From an uncultured Verrucomicrobiota bacterium (lineage in GTDB: Bacteria; Verrucomicrobiota; Verrucomicrobiia; Limisphaerales; SXTU01), in contig CAIPBN010000444.1 of the NCBI GenBank assembly GCA_903863315.1, positions 1 to 8,690 of the forward strand: DNA of 8,690 bases, given 5' to 3'. Below, piece by piece: positions 1 to 5,720 of the stretch (position 1 is its first letter; each line of letters begins with the position of its first letter). A program made the translations under genes and the position numbers. A model generated the notes under the pieces. That model had not been told where the DNA came from. It did not search any database and saw nothing but the letters and a program-made list of their open reading frames with translations.

Positions 1-1230
1 CGTCTCGCGGATGTTGGCAACGAAACTTTGCGAGCGCGGGGGCGCGTTGGTGGTTTCGGGCGTCGTGGACTTGGCGGCAGCGCCGGACGGAACACTGGTT
101 ACTGAAGACTGCACACTCGCCGCGCTCCGCTTCGGCGCTTGTTCCAACGCCGCCATTGCCGCCGGGTGATTCCAGTCCGCCATGAAAATCTGCGAGTTCT
201 TCTCCGGCGTGCGGCCGCTGGTCCACGCGAGCTTCTTGCCGTCGGGGGAGAAGACCGGCAGTCCGTCGAAGCCGTCGGTGTAAGTCACGCGCACGGGTTC
301 CTTCGCGCCGAGGGCGTCCACGATGAACAGCTCGAAGTTGGCGAAGCCCAGCTTGTTCGCCGTGTAGATGACGTATTGGCCGGACGAATGGAAGTAAGGT
401 GCCCACGACATCGCGCCGAAGTCGGTGAGGCGGCGCACGTCCGAGCCGTCGAGCTTCATGGTGTAAACGTCGGCGGTGTCGCCCTTCTCGTTGAAGCGCC
501 GCCAGATGATGCGCTGGCCGTCCGGCGAGAAGAACGGGCCGCCGTCGTAGCCGGGCGTGCTGGTGAGGCGACGGACATTCGAGCCGTCGGCGTTCATCAG
601 GTAGATGTCGCCGAAGTAGGCGGTGTCCACCTCGAGCTTCTTTTTATCTTCAGGCGAGAGCGTGCCGGTGTAGGCATGGCGCAGGGAGCAGAAGACGATA
701 AGCTTGCCGTCCGGCGAGTAGCTGCCCTCGGCGTCATAGCCGGGCGCGTCGGTGAGCCGGCGGACGTTCGAGCCGTCGCGCTTGGCCACGAAGATCTCCA
801 TGCGGTCGTCGTAGTCCCAGGCGTAACGGCGGGATTTACCGGAGGCACGGATCTCGAACTCGGTCTTTTGCTTGGCCTTCGCCTCGGGATCGATGTGGGT
901 GCTGGCGAAGAGCACGTCGTCGCTGCCGGGGCGGAGGAAGGCGCAGGTGGTCTTGCCGGTGCCGGGGGAGACGCGGTTCACGTCGCCGGTCTCCAGATTG
1001 AGCAGGTAGATTTGGTAGAAGGGATTGTCCGCCTCGCGCTCGCTCTGGAAGACCATGAACTTGCCGTCGGCGGAGAAGTAGCTCTCACCACTGCGCCGGC
1101 CCTCGTAGATGAGCTGGCGGGTGTTGGTGAGGAACTGGGCTTCCTTGGCGGTGTCTTGGGCACGCAAGGGTTGAAGCGCGACAGTGAACGCGACGAGGAA
1201 CAGGCAGAGACTAATGCGCATGGCAGACAT
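1..1230 (-). CDS. Exported PD40 (TolB-like) beta-propeller protein, 3' end cut by window edge
   Basis: The reverse strand is open from an ATG at 1230 to the left edge, giving 410 codons without a stop; the C-terminus is missing. Residues 1-24 form a signal peptide (hydrophobic core after MSAMRIS, cleavage near LRA-QD). A second ATG three codons in (1221) is an equally possible start. Five WD40-like PD40 motifs of the form F/YSPDGK-hydrophobic-hydrophobic-F/W lie near residues 49-65, 168-184, 229-245, 276-292 and 323-340. A DGSN/DVRRLT strand repeats at 152-160, 215-223 and 261-269. Such blades build propellers like that of TolB and usually bind proteins or peptides in the periplasm. After the propeller comes an Ala/Ser/Thr/Pro-rich linker (about 366-402), then SFVANIRET at the edge. 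In PVC relatives this layout is often followed by an M28 metallopeptidase domain, but that part is outside the window, so a peptidase function is inference. The gene is divergent from the YdjY gene. Confidence 0.85.
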   Translation of the reverse strand, partial: MSAMRISLCLFLVAFTVALQPLRAQDTAKEAQFLTNTRQLIYEGRRSGESYFSADGKFMVFQSEREADNPFYQIYLLNLETGDVNRVSPGTGKTTCAFLRPGSDDVLFASTHIDPEAKAKQKTEFEIRASGKSRRYAWDYDDRMEIFVAKRDGSNVRRLTDAPGYDAEGSYSPDGKLIVFCSLRHAYTGTLSPEDKKKLEVDTAYFGDIYLMNADGSNVRRLTSTPGYDGGPFFSPDGQRIIWRRFNEKGDTADVYTMKLDGSDVRRLTDFGAMSWAPYFHSSGQYVIYTANKLGFANFELFIVDALGAKEPVRVTYTDGFDGLPVFSPDGKKLAWTSGRTPEKNSQIFMADWNHPAAMAALEQAPKRSAASVQSSVTSVPSGAAAKSTTPETTNAPPRSQSFVANIRET

Positions 1231-1354
1231 GGACGTATGAACTGGGCGGAATGGTGAAACGAGCTTGAGCGAAGCGCAACGCTGGAGCGCGGCGCTCCAC
1301 GGAGGAAACGCTCGCGTTCCGCGTCGGGCTGCGTAGCTTGACGGCGTTCGACCG
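1231..1354. other. Divergent intergenic region
   Basis: These 124 bp separate two divergently transcribed genes and should hold both promoters, but I could not find a convincing -35/-10 pair for either. A TTGACG at 1338-1343 sits only 11 bp before the ATG at 1355, too close to act as a -35 box for that start. The right half is rich in inverted repeats: the palindrome at 1283-1299, then a weaker bulged hairpin at about 1304-1320 (GGAAACGC facing GCGTTCC). Confidence 0.5.
1283..1299. repeat. Perfect 17-nt palindrome (hairpin element)
   Basis: The sequence TGGAGCGCGGCGCTCCA reads as an 8-bp perfect inverted repeat around a central G. Its left arm contains GGAGCGCGGC, a 10-mer that recurs on the opposite strand at 2194-2203 and, with one change, at 2108-2117. 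It could be a copy of a short dispersed palindromic element or an operator between the divergent genes. The shared core in other intergenic hairpins favours the first. No T-run follows, so it is not an obvious terminator. Confidence 0.6.
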
Positions 1355-2107
1355 ATGAACCATCCGCACCGAATCTCACTCCTGATGTTGACGCTCGCGG
1401 CTTCCGCTTGGGCACAGCAGCCGCCCGGAGCGGCGGAGCCGAAGCCCGTTCCGCCGCCGAGCATCCGCGAGGTTTCTCCGGGCGTCTTCCAAGTCGGCGG
1501 CGTGAAGCTGGAGCGGGAGGCGCGGCGGGTTTCCTTCCCGGCCAAGCTGAACATGACGAACGGCCCGATTGAGTATCTGCTCGTCACCACGGCCGGCAAG
1601 GCGCACGAAAGCCTGCTCACCACGGACATCGAACCGCAGCATTTGCAGGTGGCGATGCTGTTGCTCGGGGCGAAGGGCATGCAGGCCACGCCGCTCACGA
1701 ATGCACCCGCTGGTGGACCCATCACCCAGGTGCAGGGCGAGCGCAACCCGCCCTTGCCGGGGGAGCCGGTGTTGATGGAAGTATCGTGGAAGCAGGGCGG
1801 CAAGTCGCAGCGGAAGCGCATCGAGGCGCTGGTCTTCAACAAGCGCGCGAAGGAGCCGATGAGCCCGGGACCGTTCACCTTCACCGGGTCGCGGCTGTGG
1901 CAGGGCAGATTTGTGGCGCAGACGGAAGGCTCGCTCGTCGCGCTCATTACCGATCCCGATGCGGTCTTCAACCACCCCCGCCCCAATCGCGACGCGGATG
2001 ACACCTGGGTGGTGCACCAGCGGGACGTGCCGCCGCTGGACACGATGGTGGAGGTGAGTATCACGCTGGAGCCTGCGGCGAAGCCTCCGGCGGGGCAGGG
2101 GAAGTGA
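1355..2107 (+). CDS. Exported YdjY-domain protein
   Basis: A 250-residue protein with a clear signal peptide: MNHPHR, a hydrophobic stretch at residues 7-18, and an AWA-QQ cleavage site at 20/21. The mature protein begins with a Pro-rich spacer (22-36). It then carries the pattern I recognise as the YdjY domain of PVC bacteria: FPAKLNMTNGPIEYLLV at 61-77, GKAHESLL at 81-88, the helix-like LQVAMLLLGAKG at 97-108, and a second half at 135-205 ending in GSLVALITDPDAVFNHP. HES (84-86) and the downstream D91 and H96 are candidate conserved polar residues. It contains no cysteine, so the Fe-S role sometimes suggested for E. coli YdjY cannot apply here. The family function is unknown; a periplasmic or outer-envelope location is inferred from the signal peptide. 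A further in-frame ATG lies at residue 11, but it would remove the positively charged start of the signal peptide. No Shine-Dalgarno sequence is seen. Confidence 0.78.
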   Translation: MNHPHRISLLMLTLAASAWAQQPPGAAEPKPVPPPSIREVSPGVFQVGGVKLEREARRVSFPAKLNMTNGPIEYLLVTTAGKAHESLLTTDIEPQHLQVAMLLLGAKGMQATPLTNAPAGGPITQVQGERNPPLPGEPVLMEVSWKQGGKSQRKRIEALVFNKRAKEPMSPGPFTFTGSRLWQGRFVAQTEGSLVALITDPDAVFNHPRPNRDADDTWVVHQRDVPPLDTMVEVSITLEPAAKPPAGQGK

Positions 2108-2110
2108 GGG

Positions 2111-2130
2111 GCGCGGCATTCATGCCGCAG
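2111..2130 (+). repeat. Hairpin element, left copy of an inverted pair
   Basis: It starts 3 nt after the YdjY stop codon. The 20-nt unit folds as GCGGCAT / TC / ATGCCGC (2113-2128), a 7-bp stem with a 2-nt loop. The same unit occurs reversed at 2181-2200, matching 18 of 20 positions. It may end or protect the upstream transcript, but it lacks a T-tract. Confidence 0.65.
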
Positions 2131-2180
2131 AGCTGAACTCGTCTGATGAGACTCGATTGCATTTTGGCTTTCGTCGCCGT

Positions 2181-2200
2181 CTGCGGCCTGAAGGCCGCGC
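2181..2200 (-). repeat. Hairpin element, right copy of an inverted pair
   Basis: The reverse complement of this stretch matches 2111-2130 except at two positions. Those two positions pair with each other inside the small hairpin (A-T in the left copy, C-G in this one), so the stem is conserved by a compensatory change. The unit folds as GCGGCC / TGAA / GGCCGC (2183-2198). Together with the left copy it can also form a long hairpin around 50 nt of spacer. The rest of 2108-2257 shows no gene; it must hold the sigma-factor promoter, which I cannot place. Confidence 0.65.
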
Positions 2201-2257
2201 TCCTTCAACCACTTTGCCGCGTGTAAGTTTTTGCGCCCTGTGGCAAACTCTCCCCGA

Positions 2258-2818
2258 ATGAACCACGACATCGAGGCGTTGCACGCTGCGATTGACGAAG
2301 TGCTCGCCGGGCATCGCGATGGCTTCCGCCACATCGTCCGCGAATATGGACTGGGCGTGCGCGGGTTCATTGCCAGCCAGCTCTACCATCTCGACGACGT
2401 GGACGATCTCGCGCAGGACGTGTTTCTCGCGGCGTTTGAGGCGCTTGGATCCTACCGCAAGGGCGATGACTTCGGCGCGTGGATACGCGGCATCGCGCGC
2501 AACAAGGTGAAGATGTATTTCCGCACCCGGATGCGCCGCGAGAACGCGATGGAGCGCTTCCGCTCGGAGGTCAGCGAGGTGGTGGAGGCGGATTTGGAGA
2601 AGGCGTCGCTGGCGGTGGAGGACGAGCAGCTCGCCCGCTTGCTCCACTGCATCAGCAAGCTGCCAGACAAGATGCGCCGCATCATCCAGGGCGGGCTGGA
2701 AGGCCAGAAAGCCCAGGCGCTCGCCGAGGCGATGGAGTCCTCCGTCGCCGTCGTTTATGTGACCAACCACCGAGCGCACAAGCTGCTGCGCGAGTGCATG
2801 CAGCGAAAAGTCGCGTGA
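2258..2818 (+). CDS. ECF sigma-70 factor, Rhodopirellula/Verrucomicrobium type
   Basis: A 186-residue RNA polymerase sigma factor. Region 2 spans about residues 22-90 and includes the DDVDDLAQDVFLAAFEAL helix (46-63), the core-binding part, then the -10-reading segment FGAWIRGIARNKVKMYFR (72-89). A charged linker (90-124) leads to region 4 at about 125-182, where the helix-turn-helix KAQALAEAMESSVAVVYVTNHRAHKLLREC should read the -35 box. The pattern LPDKMRRIIQGGLEGQ before the HTH and the RAHKLLREC end match the PVC-specific ECF family. The ATG at 2258 is preferred. A TTG at 2231 would add nine residues (MRPVANSPR) with no family similarity. Its stop overlaps the start of the FecR/LamG gene, its likely membrane partner and probable anti-sigma regulator. 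The target promoters are unknown. Confidence 0.92.
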   Translation: MNHDIEALHAAIDEVLAGHRDGFRHIVREYGLGVRGFIASQLYHLDDVDDLAQDVFLAAFEALGSYRKGDDFGAWIRGIARNKVKMYFRTRMRRENAMERFRSEVSEVVEADLEKASLAVEDEQLARLLHCISKLPDKMRRIIQGGLEGQKAQALAEAMESSVAVVYVTNHRAHKLLRECMQRKVA

Positions 2819-2820
2819 TG
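2816..2820 (+). promoter_or_regulatory. TGATG stop-start overlap (translational coupling)
   Basis: The TGA of the sigma factor (2816-2818) and the ATG of the FecR/LamG gene (2818-2820) share one A. No strong Shine-Dalgarno lies just upstream (only GCGAAAAG), so termination-reinitiation is the likely way the second gene is translated. This would tie the amount of membrane regulator to the amount of sigma factor. Confidence 0.75.
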
Positions 2821-4503
2821 GAAAAGGATCTCCAGGATCTCGTCGCCGCTTGGCTGCGGAATGCCGAGCTGCAGCCTGCCCGCCGGGATGAGCTGCTGAA
2901 CCGCCTGCGCACGGACGATGCCTTCCGCCGGGAGTTCGTCGGGGAAATCCAGATGCACGGCTACGTGCGTGCCGCGCAGTCCGCCGAGCCGCGCTGGCCC
3001 TTGCTGGAAGAGGCGATGGGCGGCCATGAAGACGCGCCGGGCATGGAGGATTCCATCATGGCGCGGCTGGCGCAGATGCCCACGCCGAGGCCGCAGCGCA
3101 TCTGGAATCCATGGTGGGCGGCGGCGGGTTTTGCCGCGCTGGTCGTCGCGGCCCTGGTGGTGGTGCGGCAGGTCAACGATCCGGCCACACCAGTCCCGCC
3201 GGCCGCCCCAGCCTTGGGCGGCGCGCCTCAAGCACCGGCGGTGGCGGTGCTGTCGCATGTGGTGGAGGCGGCGTGGGCGGATGGCGAACCCGAGCGTCAG
3301 GAAGGCGCGGAGTTGTCTGCGGGCTGGGTCCGGCTGGCGTTGGGCACGGTGCAGATTGATCTGTTTTCCGGCGCGCGGCTGTTTGTGGAGGGACCGGCGC
3401 AGATTGAACTGCGCTCGCCCACCGAGGCCTTTCTGCTCATGGGCAAGGTGGCCTGCGAACTGGGCGAACAGGCCCGCAGCTTCCGGCTGCTGACGCCCGG
3501 CCTCTCGGTGGTGAACCAGGGAAATTCCTTTGGCGTGAAAGTCAGCGAATTGGGGGAGCAGGAGGTCCATGCGCTGGAAGGCAAGGTGGCGGTCAGCCGC
3601 ACGGGCGAGCTGGTCACCAGCCAGATTGCCGCCAAGGAAGCGCGTCGTCTGGATGACGCCGGCCTGCTGGAGACGCCGTTCCGACCGGAAGACTTTCCGG
3701 CGATGGAACGGGTCCGCGAACGCGAGCAGAAGGAGGTCTCCCGCCTGCTGGCCGCCTGGCGCGCGATGGCCGACGACCTCGATCGCGACCCGACGACGCG
3801 CATTCACTTCAACTTCGAGGAGCAATCATCCTTCGATGCCGCGCTCACCAACCGCGTGCGCGGGGAGGGAGTGGGAAGCGACGGCCAGATCATCGGGGCG
3901 CGCTGGGCCCAGGGACGCTGGCCGGGCAAGGGAGCGCTGGAGTTTCGTGGCCGTGGCCAGCGCGTGCTGGCGCGCCTGCCCGGCAAGTTCACGTCGCTGA
4001 CCCTGCTGGCCTGGGTGCGAGTGGACGCGCTGCCGCAGCCGGTGACCGCCTTGATGTCCAGCGAGGAGTTGCAGCCGCCGACGGGCCAGGAAGCGACAGC
4101 GGCAAGGCCTTGGCAGTGGCTGATCAAGGCCAACGGGCAACTGGCCTTCAATTTGCATCGTGAGGGTGGGCCCGCCCCCACGCAATGGGACATCCATCCT
4201 GCGCCCGCACTCCTGACCCCCGAACGGCAAGGCCAGTGGCTTTGCCTGGCGACGGTGCTGGATGGCGAGGCTGGCGTGCTGACCCAGTTCGTCAACGGGC
4301 TGCCCGTTGCGCGGCACAAGGTCCCGCCCGGCCGGCTGCTTTCGCTGGCCCACTTGTCCTTGGGCAACCTGACCCCTGCTGACGCCGAGGCGCGGCTGGG
4401 GGCGAGTTTCGGTTTCTTTGGGGCGATGGACGAGCTGTTGGTGTCGGTCCGTCCGTTTGGCGCTGCGGAATTGCGGCGTTACTACGAGGTGGGGCGACCG
4501 TGA
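2818..4503 (+). CDS. FecR-domain transmembrane protein with C-terminal LamG-like domain (probable ECF regulator)
   Basis: A 561-residue protein. Residues 1-95 are hydrophilic and helical (MEKDLQDLVAAWL..., DELLNRLRTDDAFRREFV), as in the cytoplasmic part of ECF-linked FecR proteins. One membrane segment covers about 99-116 (WWAAAGFAALVVAALVVV), followed by a Pro/Ala-rich spacer (121-141). The FecR domain lies at about 162-260: GAELSAGWVRLALGTVQIDLFSGARLFVEGPA, LLTPGLSVVNQGNSFGVKV and VHALEGKVAV. A charged helical stretch (280-320) precedes a LamG/concanavalin-like domain at about 329-555, recognisable from IHFNFEE at its start, ALEFRGRGQRVLARL, SLTLLAWVRVDAL, the ...CLATVLDG...FVNGLPVARHK strand and FGAMDELLVSVRPFGAAELRRYYEVG at the end. 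The expected topology is N-terminus in, FecR and LamG in the periplasm. Its overlap with the sigma gene suggests it controls that sigma factor in response to a ligand; the ligand is unknown. The start at 2818 is set by the TGATG overlap; the frame is open further upstream, but only inside the sigma gene. Confidence 0.87.
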   Translation: MEKDLQDLVAAWLRNAELQPARRDELLNRLRTDDAFRREFVGEIQMHGYVRAAQSAEPRWPLLEEAMGGHEDAPGMEDSIMARLAQMPTPRPQRIWNPWWAAAGFAALVVAALVVVRQVNDPATPVPPAAPALGGAPQAPAVAVLSHVVEAAWADGEPERQEGAELSAGWVRLALGTVQIDLFSGARLFVEGPAQIELRSPTEAFLLMGKVACELGEQARSFRLLTPGLSVVNQGNSFGVKVSELGEQEVHALEGKVAVSRTGELVTSQIAAKEARRLDDAGLLETPFRPEDFPAMERVREREQKEVSRLLAAWRAMADDLDRDPTTRIHFNFEEQSSFDAALTNRVRGEGVGSDGQIIGARWAQGRWPGKGALEFRGRGQRVLARLPGKFTSLTLLAWVRVDALPQPVTALMSSEELQPPTGQEATAARPWQWLIKANGQLAFNLHREGGPAPTQWDIHPAPALLTPERQGQWLCLATVLDGEAGVLTQFVNGLPVARHKVPPGRLLSLAHLSLGNLTPADAEARLGASFGFFGAMDELLVSVRPFGAAELRRYYEVGRP

Positions 4504-4522
4504 AGGGAGGAATGCCCCTTGC

Positions 4523-4567
4523 CCGCGCGGAATCCGCAACGGGGTGATTCCACCGCGGTTTACTTTT
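4523..4567 (+). terminator. Intrinsic terminator of the sigma/FecR-LamG operon
   Basis: Nineteen nucleotides after the stop, CCGCG-c-GGAATC (4523-4534) pairs with GATTCC-ac-CGCGG (4546-4558). This gives 11 base pairs interrupted by a small internal loop and closed by an 11-nt loop. A T-rich tail, TTTACTTTT (4559-4567), follows directly. It separates this operon from the prepilin gene. Confidence 0.65.
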
Positions 4568-4648
4568 CCGGCACCAGGCGGCCCGGCGGTCCGCACTCCG
4601 GGGGCAGGGTGGTCCCGCGTCCAGCAGCGCCCGTGCTCGACTCACCTC

Positions 4649-4676
4649 TCGACAGGCACGGATCGCGTGCTAGTTT
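4649..4676 (+). promoter_or_regulatory. Candidate housekeeping-type promoter of the prepilin gene
   Basis: TCGACA (4649-4654, five of six to TTGACA) is followed after 16 bp by TAGTTT (4671-4676, a weak -10). A TG at 4668-4669, just before the -10, gives an extended -10 form (TGCTAGTTT). Transcription would start near 4683, leaving a leader of roughly 20 nt (AACCACCAAACTCAACTA...) that is A/C-rich and has no Shine-Dalgarno sequence. This is consensus matching by eye only. The rest of 4568-4648 shows nothing clear. Confidence 0.4.
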
Positions 4677-4704
4677 TCGCATAACCACCAAACTCAACTA
4701 CTCC

Positions 4705-5516
4705 ATGCGCGCCCAGCCCAAATCCGCTTGTGACCGACACCGCACGGGTTTCACCCTCATCGAACTCCTCGTCGTCATCGCCATCATCGCGATCCTCGCG
4801 GGGATGCTGTTGCCGGCCCTGTCCAAGGCAAAAAGTAAGGCGCATCAGATCCGCTGCCTGAACAACCTGAAGCAGATCGGAGTTTTTTTGCAGCTCTACA
4901 CGGACGATTCCAACGACACCTTCCCGGCGTGCAGGCAGCAGCAGCCCACGCTGCCCCCTCAGGACGATTGGTGGGGTAATTACCTCGGCCAGTATTCCGC
5001 CGGGAACTCCAATTTGTTTCATTGCCCCGTGCTCAGTGGGGTCCGCAATCAATACACCCCGGGATTTCAATGGGACTTCAGCGCCACGGCGGCCAGGCCG
5101 GGCAGTCGGGTGGGCTACGCGGCCAATGTTTTCTTTTTGTTTTATCCGCCACCGAGCGCCCAGGCCGCCAGCACCATCACGGTGGGGGCATCAGCTTCAG
5201 CTCCGGGTATCGCGTGCAACGCAGTTCCATTCTTTCCCCCAGTGACACGCTTCTCGTCGGCGATGCGGAAGGTTTCTGGAGCATGAGCGCGTATTGGCCG
5301 AATGCGGTCATGGACGGTTCGAATCCGCTCTACGAAGGCATCGCCTGCCGGCATGGCGGCGGACAGTCAAATGGGCGCAACGGCGGGCGGGGCATTGTGG
5401 TTTTCGCGGATTCGCACGCCGAAGCTCGAACCGATGATAAAATCAATCCCCAGGCAGCGAACCGCCTGCAGAACTCCATGTTTTGGGATCCGCTGCGCCG
5501 GGCTGGAAGTCAGTGA
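4705..5516 (+). CDS. Prepilin-like protein with C-terminal processing-associated region, frameshifted
   Basis: The N-terminus is a type IV prepilin signal: a 15-residue leader ending in RHRTG, then [20 protein letters not shown] with the processing Gly at 15 and Glu at mature position 5. A pilin helix follows, with [30 protein letters not shown]. Such pseudopilin-like proteins occur in many copies in Verrucomicrobiota and Planctomycetes; they are anchored by the helix, and their roles are mostly unknown. As given, the frame starting at 4705 stops at 5286, but from about 5187 the family C-terminus continues in the -1 frame: [24 protein letters not shown]...[17 protein letters not shown]...[12 protein letters not shown], ending with tandem TGA TAA at 5514-5519. 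Adding one G to the GGGGG run at 5184-5188 joins them as ...[13 protein letters not shown]..., about 270 residues. The cause is a sequencing error, a recent mutation or, less likely, recoding. In-frame extension upstream of 4705 to 4519 is not needed: ATG 4705 gives the normal short leader. Confidence 0.83.
5184..5188 (+). other. G5 homopolymer at the frameshift of the prepilin gene
   Basis: Codons GTG GGG GCA in the first frame meet GGT GGG GGC ATC in the second across this run. One missing G (five instead of six) restores a single reading frame. The site does not fit the X XXY YYZ slippery heptamer, because the A-site codon GCA would have to re-pair with GGC. That argues against classical programmed -1 frameshifting. 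Confidence 0.7.
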
Positions 5517-5522
5517 TAATCC

Positions 5523-5627
5523 GTGCGCATCAAATGCAAACTCCACCACGTGTCTTGGTATAACGAGGACAAGATCGACCTCGGTTCGCAGATTTGCGCC
5601 TGGCTGGCCTTCTACAAAGTTGAGTAG
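5523..5627 (+). other. Short coding-like fragment, possible gene remnant or small ORF
   Basis: Directly after the tandem stops of the prepilin gene, in the same frame, 34 codons are open from GTG 5523 to TAG 5625-5627. The translation contains WYNEDKIDLGSQICAWLAFY, which has the look of a conserved protein tail, and its codons resemble those of the neighbours. I do not recognise the family. It has no good ribosome binding site (GGAAG ends 13 nt before the GTG) and no own N-terminal part, so a leftover C-terminus of a lost gene is as likely as a real small protein. A chance ORF is also possible. Confidence 0.3.
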
Positions 5628-5643
5628 CGCGGCCGACCCGCTC

Positions 5644-5680
5644 CGCCAAACCGCGAAGACAGCGCATCTGCCGTTTTGCG
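5644..5680. repeat. Imperfect 37-nt dyad upstream of the cytochrome/DUF1501 operon
   Basis: Two 17-nt arms around a 3-nt centre match at 11 of 17 positions, with the outer arms CGCCAAAC and GTTTTGCG pairing best. It lies 40 bp before the chosen start of the next gene. It could be a dispersed intergenic repeat or an operator. The rest of 5628-5720 shows no gene and no promoter I would defend. Confidence 0.35.
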
Positions 5681-5720
5681 TTTGAAGGAAGCTTGCTTGT
5701 CCGCCCGTCAGAAATCCCCG

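Noticed and set aside
139..1257. Long plus-strand open frame of 372 codons
   Set aside because: It lies antisense to the PD40 gene. The minus-strand reading gives a signal peptide and five regular PD40 motifs, whereas the plus-strand product is an Arg/Val/Gly-rich sequence with no recognisable domain, typical of GC-rich shadow frames.
2213..2247. TTTGCC...GGCAAA inverted repeat before the sigma gene as an operator
   Set aside because: The arms are only 6 bp with a 23-nt spacer and do not extend; this is expected by chance in a window of this size.
2479..2817. Upstream extension of the FecR/LamG frame inside the sigma gene
   Set aside because: The extra residues are low-complexity Gly/Arg/Ala sequence read out of frame from the sigma gene. 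The ATG at 2818 with the TGATG overlap is the natural start.
4515..4544. Alternative CCCC/GGGG hairpin that would compete with the terminator, as an attenuator
   Set aside because: It can be drawn, but it lies after the end of the operon, with no leader peptide or ligand-binding structure, so there is no reason to invoke regulation.
5184..5190. Programmed -1 ribosomal frameshift in the prepilin gene
   Set aside because: The run is not a proper slippery heptamer, and no clear stimulating structure was seen downstream. A one-base indel at a homopolymer is the simpler explanation.
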